Below, piece by piece: positions 41,465-51,923 of a stretch of 64,000 nucleotides of DNA. Position numbers and translations under genes: made by a program. The DNA lies in assembly GCA_947493995.1 (NCBI GenBank), contig CANLTJ010000001.1, positions 186,001 to 250,000 of the forward strand, given 5' to 3'. Below the pieces are notes generated by a model, which made no database searches, had not been told where the DNA came from, and saw nothing but the letters and a program-made list of their open reading frames with translations. The stretch comes from an uncultured Arachnia sp. Its GTDB lineage: Bacteria > Actinomycetota > Actinomycetes > Propionibacteriales > Propionibacteriaceae. Position 1 is the stretch's first letter; each line of letters starts with the position of its first letter.

Positions 41465-44161
41465 TCAGTGAGCGGCAGTGAACCAGGAGTCGCCGACGCC
41501 GATCGACACCTCGAGCGAGACAGTCAGCTCCATCGCCCCCTCCATGTGACGACGTACCAGTTCGCCCACGGCATCCTGCTCCCCCGCTGCAACCTCGAGG
41601 ACCAATTCGTCGTGCACCTGCAGCAGCATCCGGCTCCGGAGGCCCTCCTCCTCGAGCGCACGGCCGACGTTGATCATCGCGATCTTGATCACATCGGCTG
41701 CTGAGCCCTGGATGGGCGCATTCAGCGCGGCACGCTCCGCCATCTCGCGGCGCTGGCGGTTGCCCGACGTCAGATCCGGCAGGTATCTGCGGCGTCCCAG
41801 CATCGTGGAGGTGTAACCGCGGCGACGCGCTTCGGCGACGATGTCCGCGAGATAGGCCTGCACCCCTCCCATGCGGGAGAAGTAGTCCTCCATGAGGGCC
41901 TTGGCCTCCCCGACGGTGATCTTCAGCTGGTTCGACAGGCCGAAGGCGCTCAGCCCGTACGCCAGCCCGTAGTTCATGGCCTTGATCCGTGCACGCATCT
42001 CCGGGGTGACATCGGCGGGGTGGACGGCGAAGACCTTGGCCGCCATCTCGTTGTGGAAGTCGCGGCCGGAACGGAATGCCTCGATCAGCCCCTCGTCCTC
42101 GCTCGCGTGGGCCATCAGCCGCATCTCGATCTGCGAATAGTCAGCGCTCATCAGATTCTCAAAACCGTCACCGGCAATGAACGCGCTGCGAATCTGGCGT
42201 CCGAGCGAGGTGCGGATCGGAATGTTCTGCAGATTGGGATCGATGGACGACAACCGGCCGGTGGCTGCCATCGTCTGGACATAGGTGGTGTGAATCCGGC
42301 CGTCCGGCTGCACGGAGCCCAGCAGACCGTCGACCGTCTGCCGCAGCCTGATGGAGTCCCGGTGGGAGAGCAGGTGCCCGAGGAAAGGGTGCTCCGTCTT
42401 CGCGAACAACCCCTCCAACGCTTCGGCGTCAGTGGTGTAGCCCGATTTCGTTCTGCGAGTCTTCGGCATGTCCAGCTCGTCGAACAGCACCGCTTGGAGC
42501 TGCTTGGGGGACCCGAGGTTCACCTCGTGCCCCAACACCTCCCAGGCCGCTTCCTGGGCCTGTCTCACCGCGTCGTCGAACTGGCTCCGAAGGTCCTCCA
42601 GCCGCTCCGCGTCCACAGCGATGCCCAGCTGCTCCATCCCGGCCAGCGTGCGTTGCAGGGGAAGCTCCACCTCACGCAGGAGGTCGTCGGCATCCCTTTC
42701 CACCAACTCGGTGCGCAGGGCGGCGGCGAGATCCAGGACCGCCCGCGCATGGAGCAGAGCGATGTCGACGGTCTCGTCGTGATCGGTGTCGAAGTCCAGG
42801 GTGAGTTGAGGGGCGTCCACCTCCGCGGTTCTGTCCGCCAGTTCACGCTTCAGATGGCGCATCACGAGATCGGCCAGATCGTACGTGCGCTGGTCGGGCC
42901 GCAGCAGGTATGCGGCCAGGAGCGTGTCGAGCTCGATTCCGGCAAGGTTCCAGCCCCGCGCCCAGCAGGCGAGCGTGGGTCCCTTGGCCTCGTGCACCAC
43001 CTTGCGTGGTGTCGGGTCCTCCAGCCACGCGGCCAGTGCGGCGTCGTCGTCCGGGGTCAGTTCGGTGACGTCGATCCACGCACCGGCCCCATCTGTTCCC
43101 GCCAACGCAAGACCGGACAGGTCCCCCGTCCCGGAGCCCCACGCACCCACGAAGTGCACGCCGGTCAGGTCCCGGGCGTGCTCCCCGAGCCAGGCGCGGA
43201 CTGCGCCGGGCTGCAGAGCGATTCCCTCGACGTCGAAGGCGCCGGTCGCGACGGGTTCCTGGGGCGACAGCTCAAGCAGGCGTTCCCGCAGAACCCGGAA
43301 CTCCAGCGAGTCGAACAACTCGTGCACCCGTTCCCTGTCCCATTCCCGACGGATGGTGCCGGTCACCGCCAGCGGAAGGTCGAGGTCACGCACAAGCTCA
43401 TTCAGGCGACGGTTGCGGGCGACGTCGTCGAGGTGAGCCCGCAGGGACTCCCCGGCCTTGCCCTTGATCTGTTCGGCCCGCGCCAGAATATTGTCCAGGC
43501 CGTCGAACTCCGTGATCCATTTGGCGGCAGTCTTCGGGCCCACGCCGGGGACGCCGGGGAGATTGTCGCTCGACTCGCCGACCAGTGCAGCGATTTCGGG
43601 ATGGCGCGCCGGGGGCACCAAGTACTTCTCCTCGACCGCTTCCGGAGTCATGCGCACCAGATCCGACATCCCCTTGCGGGGGTAAAGCACCGTCACCTGG
43701 TCGGTGACCAGCTGAAAGGCGTCGCGATCGCCCGTGCACACGAGGACGTCGAAACCATCAGCCGTGGCCTGGGTGGCGAGGGTGGCGATCACGTCGTCGG
43801 CCTCGTACCCCTCCAGTTCCACGTGCGGGACGTTCATGGCCTCGAGTACGTCCTTGATGAGCGTCACCTGGCCCTTGAACTCCTCCGGGGAGGTGGAGCG
43901 GTTTGCCTTGTACTCGGGATAGCTGTCCGTGCGAAACGACTGCCGGGAGACGTCGAAGGCAACAGCCACATGGCTGGGTTTCTCGTCGCGCAGAACGTTG
44001 ATCAACATGGAGGTGAAACCAAAGACAGCGTTCGTGTGCTGCCCCGTCGTCGTGGAGAAGTTGTCGACGGGCAGTGCGAAGAACGCCCGGTACGCCACGG
44101 AGTGTCCATCGATGAGCAGCAGTCGCGGTTGGGGATTCACGCCTCTGAGGATAGCTGCCAC
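41465..44161 (-). CDS. polA: DNA polymerase I
   Basis: LLLIDGHSVAYRAFFALP; MSADYSQIEMRLMAHASED; LQVHDELVLEV. Confidence 0.97.
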   Translation of the reverse strand: MAAILRGVNPQPRLLLIDGHSVAYRAFFALPVDNFSTTTGQHTNAVFGFTSMLINVLRDEKPSHVAVAFDVSRQSFRTDSYPEYKANRSTSPEEFKGQVTLIKDVLEAMNVPHVELEGYEADDVIATLATQATADGFDVLVCTGDRDAFQLVTDQVTVLYPRKGMSDLVRMTPEAVEEKYLVPPARHPEIAALVGESSDNLPGVPGVGPKTAAKWITEFDGLDNILARAEQIKGKAGESLRAHLDDVARNRRLNELVRDLDLPLAVTGTIRREWDRERVHELFDSLEFRVLRERLLELSPQEPVATGAFDVEGIALQPGAVRAWLGEHARDLTGVHFVGAWGSGTGDLSGLALAGTDGAGAWIDVTELTPDDDAALAAWLEDPTPRKVVHEAKGPTLACWARGWNLAGIELDTLLAAYLLRPDQRTYDLADLVMRHLKRELADRTAEVDAPQLTLDFDTDHDETVDIALLHARAVLDLAAALRTELVERDADDLLREVELPLQRTLAGMEQLGIAVDAERLEDLRSQFDDAVRQAQEAAWEVLGHEVNLGSPKQLQAVLFDELDMPKTRRTKSGYTTDAEALEGLFAKTEHPFLGHLLSHRDSIRLRQTVDGLLGSVQPDGRIHTTYVQTMAATGRLSSIDPNLQNIPIRTSLGRQIRSAFIAGDGFENLMSADYSQIEMRLMAHASEDEGLIEAFRSGRDFHNEMAAKVFAVHPADVTPEMRARIKAMNYGLAYGLSAFGLSNQLKITVGEAKALMEDYFSRMGGVQAYLADIVAEARRRGYTSTMLGRRRYLPDLTSGNRQRREMAERAALNAPIQGSAADVIKIAMINVGRALEEEGLRSRMLLQVHDELVLEVAAGEQDAVGELVRRHMEGAMELTVSLEVSIGVGDSWFTAAH

Positions 44162-44195
44162 GATGAACGCGCCGGGGCCCTACAGTGACGTTGTG

Positions 44196-44603
44196 ATGGA
44201 ACACCCCCTGCCGGACTGGCTGCACACCCTCGACTTTCCCCTCGACCAGAAGATGGGCTTCGAGATGCACGAACTCACTGCCGAGAAGGTGGTGGGGAGC
44301 ATCCCGGTGGAGGGCAACACCCAACCGTTCGGGCTGCTGCACGGGGGAGCATCCGCGGTGCTGGTGGAGACTCTGGCGTCCATGGGCGCTGTGATGCACG
44401 GGAGGCCGATGAAGCATGTGCCGGTGGGAGTGGATCTCAACGTCACCCACATCCGGTCAGCCAGGCAGGGACGCGTGACGGGTACGGCAACGGCGCTGCA
44501 CCTGGGACGACGCACCGCCATCTACGAGGTCGAGATCGTTGACGACGCCGGCCGCCGGACCGCCATCGGCCGCCTCACCTGCCACATGCTGCCCGAATCC
44601 TGA
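44196..44603 (+). CDS. PaaI-family hotdog thioesterase
   Basis: LLHGGASAVLVETLASMGAVMHG...GVDLNVTHIRSARQGRVTGTATALHLGRRTAIYEVEIVDDAGR. Confidence 0.9.
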   Translation: MEHPLPDWLHTLDFPLDQKMGFEMHELTAEKVVGSIPVEGNTQPFGLLHGGASAVLVETLASMGAVMHGRPMKHVPVGVDLNVTHIRSARQGRVTGTATALHLGRRTAIYEVEIVDDAGRRTAIGRLTCHMLPES

Positions 44604-44644
44604 CCGTGCGAGCGGAGCGAGTTCCAAAGCTTTACCCGGGGGTT

Positions 44645-44665
44645 CACGGGGGCGGAGCCCCCGTG
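44645..44665. terminator. hairpin between convergent thioesterase and pdtaR genes
   Basis: CACGGGGGC-GGA-GCCCCCGTG, perfect 9-bp stem. Confidence 0.55.
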
Positions 44666-44668
44666 CGT

Positions 44669-45256
44669 TCAGCGCTTCTTGTGGCTGATGACGCCCTCGG
44701 CGACCTCGCGCATGGACTTGCGCAGATCCATGGCGGTCTTCTGGATCCATCGGAAGGCCTCGGGTTCAGTGAGCCCCAACCCTTCCTGGAGGATCCCCTT
44801 CGCCTGGTCGATGATCTTGCGCGACTCGAACCTGTCCTCGAGTGAGGCAAGCTCCTCCTCGATCGCCTTGATCTCGGCGAAGCGTCCGATGGCGATTTCA
44901 ATGGCGGGGACGACGTCGGAGGCGTCGAACGGTTTCACCACATAAGCCATGGCGCCGGCGTCGCGTGCCCGCTCCACGAGGTCGCGCTGGTTGAATGCCG
45001 TCAGCATGACGATGGGGGCGATGCGCTCCTCGGCAATGGACTCCGCAGCGGCAATGCCGTCCATGCGGGGCATCTTCACGTCCATGATCACAAGATCAGG
45101 CTCCAGCTCCCGGGCCAGCTTCACGGCTTCTTCACCATCCGCCGCCTGACCGATCACCTCAAAACCCTCATCGGTCAGCAGCTCCACCAGATCCAGACGG
45201 ATCAGGGCCTCGTCCTCGGCAACGAGCACTCTGGTCGGACGTGAGTTCGTGGGCAT
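44669..45256 (-). CDS. pdtaR: ANTAR-domain response regulator PdtaR
   Basis: VLVAEDEALIRLDLVELL...DLVIMDVKMPRMDGI...RKIIDQAKGILQEGLGLTEPEAFRWIQKTAMD. Confidence 0.93.
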   Translation of the reverse strand: MPTNSRPTRVLVAEDEALIRLDLVELLTDEGFEVIGQAADGEEAVKLARELEPDLVIMDVKMPRMDGIAAAESIAEERIAPIVMLTAFNQRDLVERARDAGAMAYVVKPFDASDVVPAIEIAIGRFAEIKAIEEELASLEDRFESRKIIDQAKGILQEGLGLTEPEAFRWIQKTAMDLRKSMREVAEGVISHKKR

Positions 45257-45423
45257 TGTCGCTCCCTCGGCGATGGTGTCTGCGCTGCTTCCCCGCAGCG
45301 TCTGTGAATACTACCGCGCGAACAAGCGTGACGGCCAAGCCGCGCACGAATGCTCTGCGGTGCAGGACACATGTGACCGATGCGCATCGTCGCGAACAGC
45401 TGTGGCACAATATTGGGGACCCG

Positions 45424-45506
45424 GCCCGGGTGGCGGAATGGTATACGCGGACGGCTCAAACCCGTCTGGCCGAAAGGCTGTAGGGGTTCGACTCCCCTTC
45501 CGGGTA
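45424..45506 (+). tRNA. tRNA-Leu (CAA anticodon)
   Basis: GCCCGGGTGGCGGAATGG..GACGG-CTCAAAC-CCGTC..AGGGG-TTCGACT-CCCCT-TCCGGGT-A; class II variable arm. Confidence 0.93.
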
Positions 45507-45513
45507 CGACGAG

Positions 45514-45538
45514 AGGGAGGCCGCTGAGCGGCCTCCCT
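45514..45538 (+). terminator. terminator after tRNA-Leu
   Basis: AGGGAGGCCGC-TGA-GCGGCCTCCCT followed by CCTTTCGTT. Confidence 0.8.
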
Positions 45539-45576
45539 CCTTTCGTTGCACATGTACTCAGTGCGCGCCGCGCTGA

Positions 45577-47004
45577 TCAGATCTTCTCGCTCCGTTCCTT
45601 GATCTTGTGGACCCGCAGGTTGTTCGTCTTGCCGGGCACACCCATCGGGGAGCCGGAGAGAATGACGATGCGCTCCCCCACGTCGATCATGTTCCGGTCG
45701 CGCAGGAACTTGTCCACCTCCACCACCATTTCCTCCTGATTCGCGAAATCAGGGGTCATGTGCGTCTCAACACCCCATGACAAGGTCATGGACTGCTGCG
45801 TGCTGTGCTCGGGGGAGAACACCAGCAGGGGGATCGACGAGCGGAGCCTGGAGAGTCGGCGTGCCGTGTCCCCGGATTTGGTGAATGCCACCAGGAAGCG
45901 GGCGCCCACGCGGTCAGCCACCTCGGCCGCGGCCTTGGCCAGCACGCCACCTGTGGTGTGGGGATCCCAGTCGATGATGTTGATCTCATCGTGGCCGGTC
46001 TGCTCCGTCTTCTCCGCGATCCGGGCCATGGTGGCCACGGTCTCCACGGGGAAGTCGCCGACGGATGTCTCGCCGGAGAGCATGACCGCATCTGCCCCGT
46101 CGAGGATGGCGTTGGCGACGTCGCTGGTCTCGGCTCGCGTGGGGCGCGGCGCGGAGATCATGGACTCGAGCATCTGGGTGGCGACAATGACCGGCTTGGC
46201 CCACTTGCGGGCCGCACGGATGATTTCCTTCTGGACCAGCGGCACATCCTCGAGCGGCAGCTCGACGCCCAGGTCTCCGCGCGCCACCATGAACGCGTCG
46301 AAGGCGTCGATGATGGCCTGCAGGTTCGTGATGGCCTGCGGCTTCTCGAGCTTGGCGATCACCGGCAGATGGCGCCCCTCCTCGTCCATGATCTCGTGGA
46401 CCCGCTTGATGTCATCGGCGGAACGCACAAAAGACAGTGCAATGAGGTCAATGTCCTGCCCGAGGGCCCATCGCAGATCGGCCTCATCCTTCTCGCTCAG
46501 TGCTGGGACGGAGACGGCGACGCCCGGAAGGTTGATGCCCTTGTTGTTGGACACGGGACCGGGAACGATCACCTTGGTCACAACGTCAGTGGCGGTGACC
46601 TCGATGGCCTCCAGCCCCACCTTGCCGTCATCGATGAGAATTTTGTCCCCGACGTTGACGTCGTCGGGCAGTCCCTTGAACGTCGTGGAGCAGCGGGAAC
46701 CGTCGCCCTCGATGTCGTCGATGGTGATCGTGAAACGGTCACCCACATCGAGATGGTGCTTCTCGTCGTTGGCGAAGCGTCCCAGCCGGATCTTGGGGCC
46801 CTGCAGGTCGGCGAGGACGCCCACCGTCTTGCCCGTGATGTCAGCAGCTTCACGGACCGCCTTCAACCGTGCGCCGTGTTCGTCGTAATCGCCGTGGCTC
46901 ATGTTGAGCCGCGCGACGTTCATACCGGCGTTGATCAGCTCGACCAGACGCTCCGTGGTGTTGGATGAGGGACCGAGGGTACATACAATTTTCGCTCTGC
47001 GCAT
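45577..47004 (-). CDS. pyk: pyruvate kinase
   Basis: AKIVCTLGPSSNTTERLVELINAGMNVARLNMSHG, MVARGDLGVELPLEDVP. Confidence 0.97.
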   Translation of the reverse strand: MRRAKIVCTLGPSSNTTERLVELINAGMNVARLNMSHGDYDEHGARLKAVREAADITGKTVGVLADLQGPKIRLGRFANDEKHHLDVGDRFTITIDDIEGDGSRCSTTFKGLPDDVNVGDKILIDDGKVGLEAIEVTATDVVTKVIVPGPVSNNKGINLPGVAVSVPALSEKDEADLRWALGQDIDLIALSFVRSADDIKRVHEIMDEEGRHLPVIAKLEKPQAITNLQAIIDAFDAFMVARGDLGVELPLEDVPLVQKEIIRAARKWAKPVIVATQMLESMISAPRPTRAETSDVANAILDGADAVMLSGETSVGDFPVETVATMARIAEKTEQTGHDEINIIDWDPHTTGGVLAKAAAEVADRVGARFLVAFTKSGDTARRLSRLRSSIPLLVFSPEHSTQQSMTLSWGVETHMTPDFANQEEMVVEVDKFLRDRNMIDVGERIVILSGSPMGVPGKTNNLRVHKIKERSEKI

Positions 47005-47057
47005 TCGATCACCCTACTGGAAAGACCGTCGCAGACTCACGCGGGGCTCCCCGATAC

Positions 47058-47978
47058 TCAATTCTCGCGAACGATGTCCAGTGCTCTTCTGAGTTGCTCG
47101 GGCGGCGTGGACGAGAAGTGGACCCATTCCCCCGAACCGGGGTGCGTGAAGCCTAGCCCGGCGGCATGCAACCACTGCCTGTCCAGGCCGAGCCTTTCAG
47201 CGAGAACGGGATCGCATCCATACAGAGCGTCCCCGCAGCAGGGATGTCCGACGGCTGCCGCATGGACCCGGATCTGGTGTGTCCGCCCCGTCTCGAGCTG
47301 CACTTGGAGCAGGGTGGCTGCACGATGGGCCTCCAGTGTCTCGTAGTGCGTGACGCTGGCCCTACCCCTTTCCACGACCGCCATCTTCCACTGCGCACCG
47401 GGATGTCGCCCGATGGGGGCCTCGATGGTGCCGCTGAACGGATCCGGATGCCCCTGAACCAGCGCCAGGTAGGTCTTGTCCACCGCTTTGTCGCGGAATG
47501 CCTGCTTCAAGACGGTGTATGCGAGCTCGGACTTGGCCACCACCATCAACCCGCTGGTGCCGACGTCAAGGCGGGAGACGACACCCTGGCGCTCGGATGC
47601 CCCCGAGGTGGAGATGCGGAAGCCGGCCGCCGCGAGGTGTTCGGTGACGGAGTGGCCGTCCCATCCCAGGCTGGGGTGGGCCGCCACGCCGGCGGGCTTG
47701 TCCACTACCACCACGTGCGCGTCGTCATGGACGATCTCCATGCCAGCCGCCTCCCGGGGGCGCACGGGGACGTCCAGTGGTCGGGGCTCCGCAACCAGTT
47801 CCAACATCTCCCCGCCAACGACCCGCTGGGACGCCTTGGTAACAGGCCTCCCGTCCAGCTCGAGGCCGCCATCGCCAATCAGGGAATCGATCCGTGACCG
47901 GCTGTGGCCGGTGATGCGCGCCGCCACCGCATCCACTCGTTCGCCGGCCAGGTCCGGGGGGACCAGAAAAATGCTCAC
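47058..47978 (-). CDS. RluD-family pseudouridine synthase
   Basis: SRLDVGTSGLMVVAKSELAY (HRLDxxTSG-type), LETGRTHQIRVH. Confidence 0.93.
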   Translation of the reverse strand: MSIFLVPPDLAGERVDAVAARITGHSRSRIDSLIGDGGLELDGRPVTKASQRVVGGEMLELVAEPRPLDVPVRPREAAGMEIVHDDAHVVVVDKPAGVAAHPSLGWDGHSVTEHLAAAGFRISTSGASERQGVVSRLDVGTSGLMVVAKSELAYTVLKQAFRDKAVDKTYLALVQGHPDPFSGTIEAPIGRHPGAQWKMAVVERGRASVTHYETLEAHRAATLLQVQLETGRTHQIRVHAAAVGHPCCGDALYGCDPVLAERLGLDRQWLHAAGLGFTHPGSGEWVHFSSTPPEQLRRALDIVREN

Positions 47979-48439
47979 GGGCGGGATGCCTTCTGCTCGC
48001 GACGGCCGTCCAGGAATGCAATCAGGACCACCAGAACCGCGGCCGTGGTGATGCAGATGTCGGCAACGTTGAAGATGGCGAAGTTGGGTAGTTGGAAGAA
48101 GTCGATGACGTGCCCCAGCAGGGGCGATGGTGCCCTCAGGAGACGATCATGGAGGTTGCCTCCTATCCCTGCAATGAGCAGCCCGAGGGCAAGCCCTTGC
48201 GGCAGGGTACGGACGCGGGGCAGTCCCACGACGAGGCAGCCGAGCAGCGCCGCGATGGCGAAGATTGAGAGCGCGAGGGTGAAATTGCTGCCGAGGCCGA
48301 AAGCCGCGCCGGGATTGCGGATGAGGGTGAACCGGAGGAGAGACCCGATCACCTCGTGCGGCTGCCCGGGGGTGAGGTGTTGCAGCGCGAGAAGCTTGGT
48401 GAGCTGGTCAATGGCGTATCCCAGAACGCCAGTCCCCAA
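47975..48439 (-). CDS. lspA: signal peptidase II
   Basis: YAIDQLTKLLA, NPGAAFGLG, GIGGNLHDRLL, VIDFFQLPNFAIFNVADICI. Confidence 0.95.
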   Translation of the reverse strand: MGTGVLGYAIDQLTKLLALQHLTPGQPHEVIGSLLRFTLIRNPGAAFGLGSNFTLALSIFAIAALLGCLVVGLPRVRTLPQGLALGLLIAGIGGNLHDRLLRAPSPLLGHVIDFFQLPNFAIFNVADICITTAAVLVVLIAFLDGRREQKASRP

Positions 48440-48474
48440 CGCCAGGAGGAGCGCTGGCCTCGGCCATGCACTGC

Positions 48475-48909
48475 TCAGCGCCGCTCCTCACGCTGTTTGC
48501 ACGTGACACACAGCGTCGCGCGGGGAAAGACTTGCAGCCTGCCCTTGCCGATCGGGTTGTCGCACACTTCGCACAGTCCGTAGTTGCCCTCGTTGAACAG
48601 ACGCAGAGCGAGTCTTGCCTGATCAGCCATCTCTCTGGCGTTCTGGGCCAGGGCAACCTCCTGGTCTCGCTCGAAGTTGCTGGACCCGAGGTCCGCGGGG
48701 TCCCGTCCCGCACCATCGGTGCCACCCTTGAGAATGTCACTGAGTTCGTCCTCGGTAACGGCAATCTTCTTCTCGAGACGCTCGATCTCCTCGCTCAGAG
48801 CCGCACGTTGTTCGGCGATCTCTTCGGCCGTCCATGGGTCCTCGCCCTCACGGACGGGCAGGTCCATGGTGGACTCCTCGGATGCTTGCTTGTTCGTGGT
48901 CATGGTCAT
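48475..48909 (-). CDS. TraR/DksA-family C4 zinc finger protein
   Basis: GLCEVCDNPIGKGRLQVFPRATLCVTCKQ. Confidence 0.92.
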   Translation of the reverse strand: MTMTTNKQASEESTMDLPVREGEDPWTAEEIAEQRAALSEEIERLEKKIAVTEDELSDILKGGTDGAGRDPADLGSSNFERDQEVALAQNAREMADQARLALRLFNEGNYGLCEVCDNPIGKGRLQVFPRATLCVTCKQREERR

Positions 48910-48975
48910 CTCTCCGGCTCATGAGTGGTTCGCAGGAGAATACACCCCGCAGGCTCCAAATCAACCCCAGCGAGA

Positions 48976-49917
48976 TCAGTGGTCGCGACCCTGCGCCAGC
49001 GCGTCGAGCCGGGGGGTGTCCGAGTCCTTGCGCGTCGCCAGCTCGGGCACGTCGACCGGCTCCGGTGTGTCCTCATCCAACATCGAGATGTGCTTGTTGA
49101 GGTAGCTCCTGAGGTTGTCCCGGTACGACGCCTCGAAACCGCGCAGCGCATCCACCTTGTGACTCAATTCACTCTGTTCACGTTCCAGATCCGTCAACAG
49201 CTGGGTGCGGCGCTCCGCCGTCTCGGTCTCCAGCTGTTGCGCCCGAGCTTCAGCCTCGGACTCCACGCGTTCTGCCTGGGTCCGGGCATCGGTGATGATC
49301 TCCTGGGACTGCTGCTTGGCGTCGTCAAGCTTCCGGGCCGCCTCCGCGCTCGCCTCTTCGACGAGCTGCTCGGCCTGTTCGGTGGCGAGCTGCACCAGCC
49401 GGATGACGGCGGGACTGGCATCGTCGCGGGTACCCACGGTCAGGGTCTGCACCTGCCCCGCCACCTCGTTCACGCGGGCGGTACGGACCTCATCGAGTTC
49501 AGAGCGGACACGATCCAGTTCTGAGCGCAGTTCGTCGTTGCGTGCCTGCACTTGGTCAAGCTGGCCACGCAGCCGTCCGGCCTCACCGTCGTCCTCGGCG
49601 CCAGGTTCGGCCGCGTCCCCGGCAGCCGACGCGTCCGCTGCTTCGGCATTGAGCCGGTCAACCTCGGCGCGCAGCGCAGCGATCTCGGCGTCCTTGGCTG
49701 CCTGATCCTGATCCGTGACGGCCGCGTGGCCGACGTCATCGGAGCTGCGCAGGGACTCGGCCTCGCGACGCAGCAACTCTCTCTCGTTCTCGAACTGGGC
49801 GAAGGACTCCTCCACCTTGTCGATGAACGTGTCGACATCACCGACCTCGTATCCCGTCACATTGCGTTTGGCCATGCGGAACCGGACGCGGCGGACCTCT
49901 TCGAGGGTAAGGCTCAT
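48976..49917 (-). CDS. divIVA: DivIVA/Wag31-family polar growth protein
   Basis: MSLTLEEVRRVRFRMAKRNVTGYEVGDVDTFIDKVEESFAQFE plus long coiled coil. Confidence 0.93.
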   Translation of the reverse strand: MSLTLEEVRRVRFRMAKRNVTGYEVGDVDTFIDKVEESFAQFENERELLRREAESLRSSDDVGHAAVTDQDQAAKDAEIAALRAEVDRLNAEAADASAAGDAAEPGAEDDGEAGRLRGQLDQVQARNDELRSELDRVRSELDEVRTARVNEVAGQVQTLTVGTRDDASPAVIRLVQLATEQAEQLVEEASAEAARKLDDAKQQSQEIITDARTQAERVESEAEARAQQLETETAERRTQLLTDLEREQSELSHKVDALRGFEASYRDNLRSYLNKHISMLDEDTPEPVDVPELATRKDSDTPRLDALAQGRDH

Positions 49918-49958
49918 CTTTTCAACTCCATACGTGTCGGGACGGGGGTGGAATGTGT

Positions 49959-50438
49959 TCAGCTCTGGTTGAAGAAGCCGCCTGTTGCCAGGCGTTCCTT
50001 GTCCTCAGGTCCCACCACAAGGTTCTGGGGACACAGCAGGAAGACCTGGCTGGATACGCGCTCGATGTTGCCGCGCAGTCCGAAGATGAGGCCCGCGGCG
50101 AAGTCCACAAGGCGCTTGTCCTCACCGGTCTCCATGTCGGAGAGATTCATGATCACGGGGATGCCGTCGCGGAAGTTCTCCGCGATTGCGCGCGCCTCGT
50201 TGTAGGAACGCGGCCTCACACTCACGATGCGATTGATGTCGGCCACCTCGGGCTCGGGGGCGGCCACGCTCATCTGGGGCCGTTGCTGCGGCAGCTTGGA
50301 CACTCGACTCACCAACTCCTCGGGTTCCTCATCGATGTAGACGTCCTCGCTGAGTTCGGCTGAGACTTCATCGGCCGGATCGCTGTACCGGCTGTCCTCT
50401 ACCAGACCCATCCACTCGGCCAGCTTTCGTACGCCCAC
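49959..50438 (-). CDS. sepF: cell division protein SepF
   Basis: RPRSYNEARAIAENFRDGIPVIMNLSDMETGEDKRLVDFAAGLIFGLRGNIERVSSQVFLLCP. Confidence 0.95.
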   Translation of the reverse strand: MGVRKLAEWMGLVEDSRYSDPADEVSAELSEDVYIDEEPEELVSRVSKLPQQRPQMSVAAPEPEVADINRIVSVRPRSYNEARAIAENFRDGIPVIMNLSDMETGEDKRLVDFAAGLIFGLRGNIERVSSQVFLLCPQNLVVGPEDKERLATGGFFNQS

Positions 50439-50582
50439 AGTTCCGTCTCCTCATGTCTGTGCTTTCTCCACGAGACACTATCGTGCCCACCCCCGGGGAG
50501 ACGCACAAGCGACACATGACACGCGACAGATTCCCTCGATTTCCGAAAAAACCTCGCGGTGCAGGAACAGTGTGGGGTCAAC

Positions 50583-51734
50583 TCACTTCATGAAGTCCGG
50601 GACGTCCAAGTCCTCGTCGGCGGGTCGAGGAGCGGCGGTGCGCTGCTGGTGCTGCTGGTCCGGCCTGGCGGAGGGCATGGGACTTGCCTGCGGGGCCTGT
50701 GAGGATCCGTGGCCTTCCTGTGGTGCGGGGCGGGACTGCTGCTGGCGAGCGTTGTCGGGACGGGCGTTCGACCGCTTCTGGGGCATGCCGCCGTCGAAAC
50801 CGGCCGCGATGACGGTCACGCGCACTTCATCGCCGAGGGAGTCGTCGATCACGGTACCGAAGATGATGTTGGCCTCATCGTGGGCGGCCTCCTCGATCAG
50901 TTGCGCAGCAGCCGAGACCTCGAAGAGCCCGAGGTCGCTGCCACCGGCAACGGCGAGCAGAACGCCGTGCGCGCCGTCGATGCTCGCCTCGAGGAGTGGG
51001 GATGAGATAGCCATCTCGCACGCTGCCCTCGCACGATCCTCGCCACGTGCCGAACCAATACCCATGAGCGCGGAACCGGCCTGGCTCATGATGGACTTCA
51101 CGTCGGCGAAGTCCAGGTTGATGAGGCCGGGAGTGGTGATCAGATCCGTGATGCCGGAGACACCCTGCATGAGCACCTGGTCGGCCGCCTTGAAGGCGTC
51201 CAGGATGGCGACCGTGTGGTCGGTCATCTGGAGCAGTTTGTCATTGGGGATCACGATGAGTGTGTCGACCTCTTCGCGCAGCGCATTGATGCCGGTGTCC
51301 GCCTGCGTGGAGCGGCGGCGCCCCTCGAAGGAGAACGGCCTGGTCACGACGCCAATGGTGAGTGCGCCCAGCGAACGAGCCACCTTCGCGACGATCGGAG
51401 CGGCTCCTGTGCCCGTGCCGCCCCCCTCGCCCGCGGTGACGAAAACCATGTCGGCGCCCTTGAGCGCTTCCTCGATCTCGTCCGAATGGTCCTCAGCGGC
51501 CTGCTGACCCTTCGCGGGATCGGCGCCGGCGCCGAGTCCGCGGGTCAGCTCACGTCCGATGTCGAGTTTCACATCAGCATCGCTCATCAGCAGAGCCTGG
51601 GCGTCAGTGTTGACGGCGATGAACTCCACTCCCCGGAGCCCTGCCTCGATCATGCGGTTGACGGCGTTGACACCACCGCCGCCGACTCCGACCACCTTGA
51701 TGACTGCCAGGTAGTTCTGTGATGCGCTTGCCAT
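50583..51734 (-). CDS. ftsZ: cell division protein FtsZ
   Basis: [50 protein letters not shown]-terminal DLDVPDFMK. Confidence 0.98.
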   Translation of the reverse strand: MASASQNYLAVIKVVGVGGGGVNAVNRMIEAGLRGVEFIAVNTDAQALLMSDADVKLDIGRELTRGLGAGADPAKGQQAAEDHSDEIEEALKGADMVFVTAGEGGGTGTGAAPIVAKVARSLGALTIGVVTRPFSFEGRRRSTQADTGINALREEVDTLIVIPNDKLLQMTDHTVAILDAFKAADQVLMQGVSGITDLITTPGLINLDFADVKSIMSQAGSALMGIGSARGEDRARAACEMAISSPLLEASIDGAHGVLLAVAGGSDLGLFEVSAAAQLIEEAAHDEANIIFGTVIDDSLGDEVRVTVIAAGFDGGMPQKRSNARPDNARQQQSRPAPQEGHGSSQAPQASPMPSARPDQQHQQRTAAPRPADEDLDVPDFMK

Positions 51735-51923
51735 GCTTGGGCCCTATCGTTTCGTCGGAATTCTAGACGTCAGTTGGTGCAGCGAGACCCGCTGTAATAG
51801 CCGCAAGGCTATGGTGCCGAAACCACCACGTCCAACGCGGCGCCGCGATCCGCTCAGATCACCTCAAGTGCAACTTCAGGGTTGCCTCTGAGGGGCACCG
51901 CGACGAGAGCTGGGATCGCCACA

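Noticed and set aside
42020-44188. 722-aa + strand ORF antisense to polA
   Set aside because: Antisense shadow ORF caused by codon-position GC bias; polA on the minus strand is unambiguous
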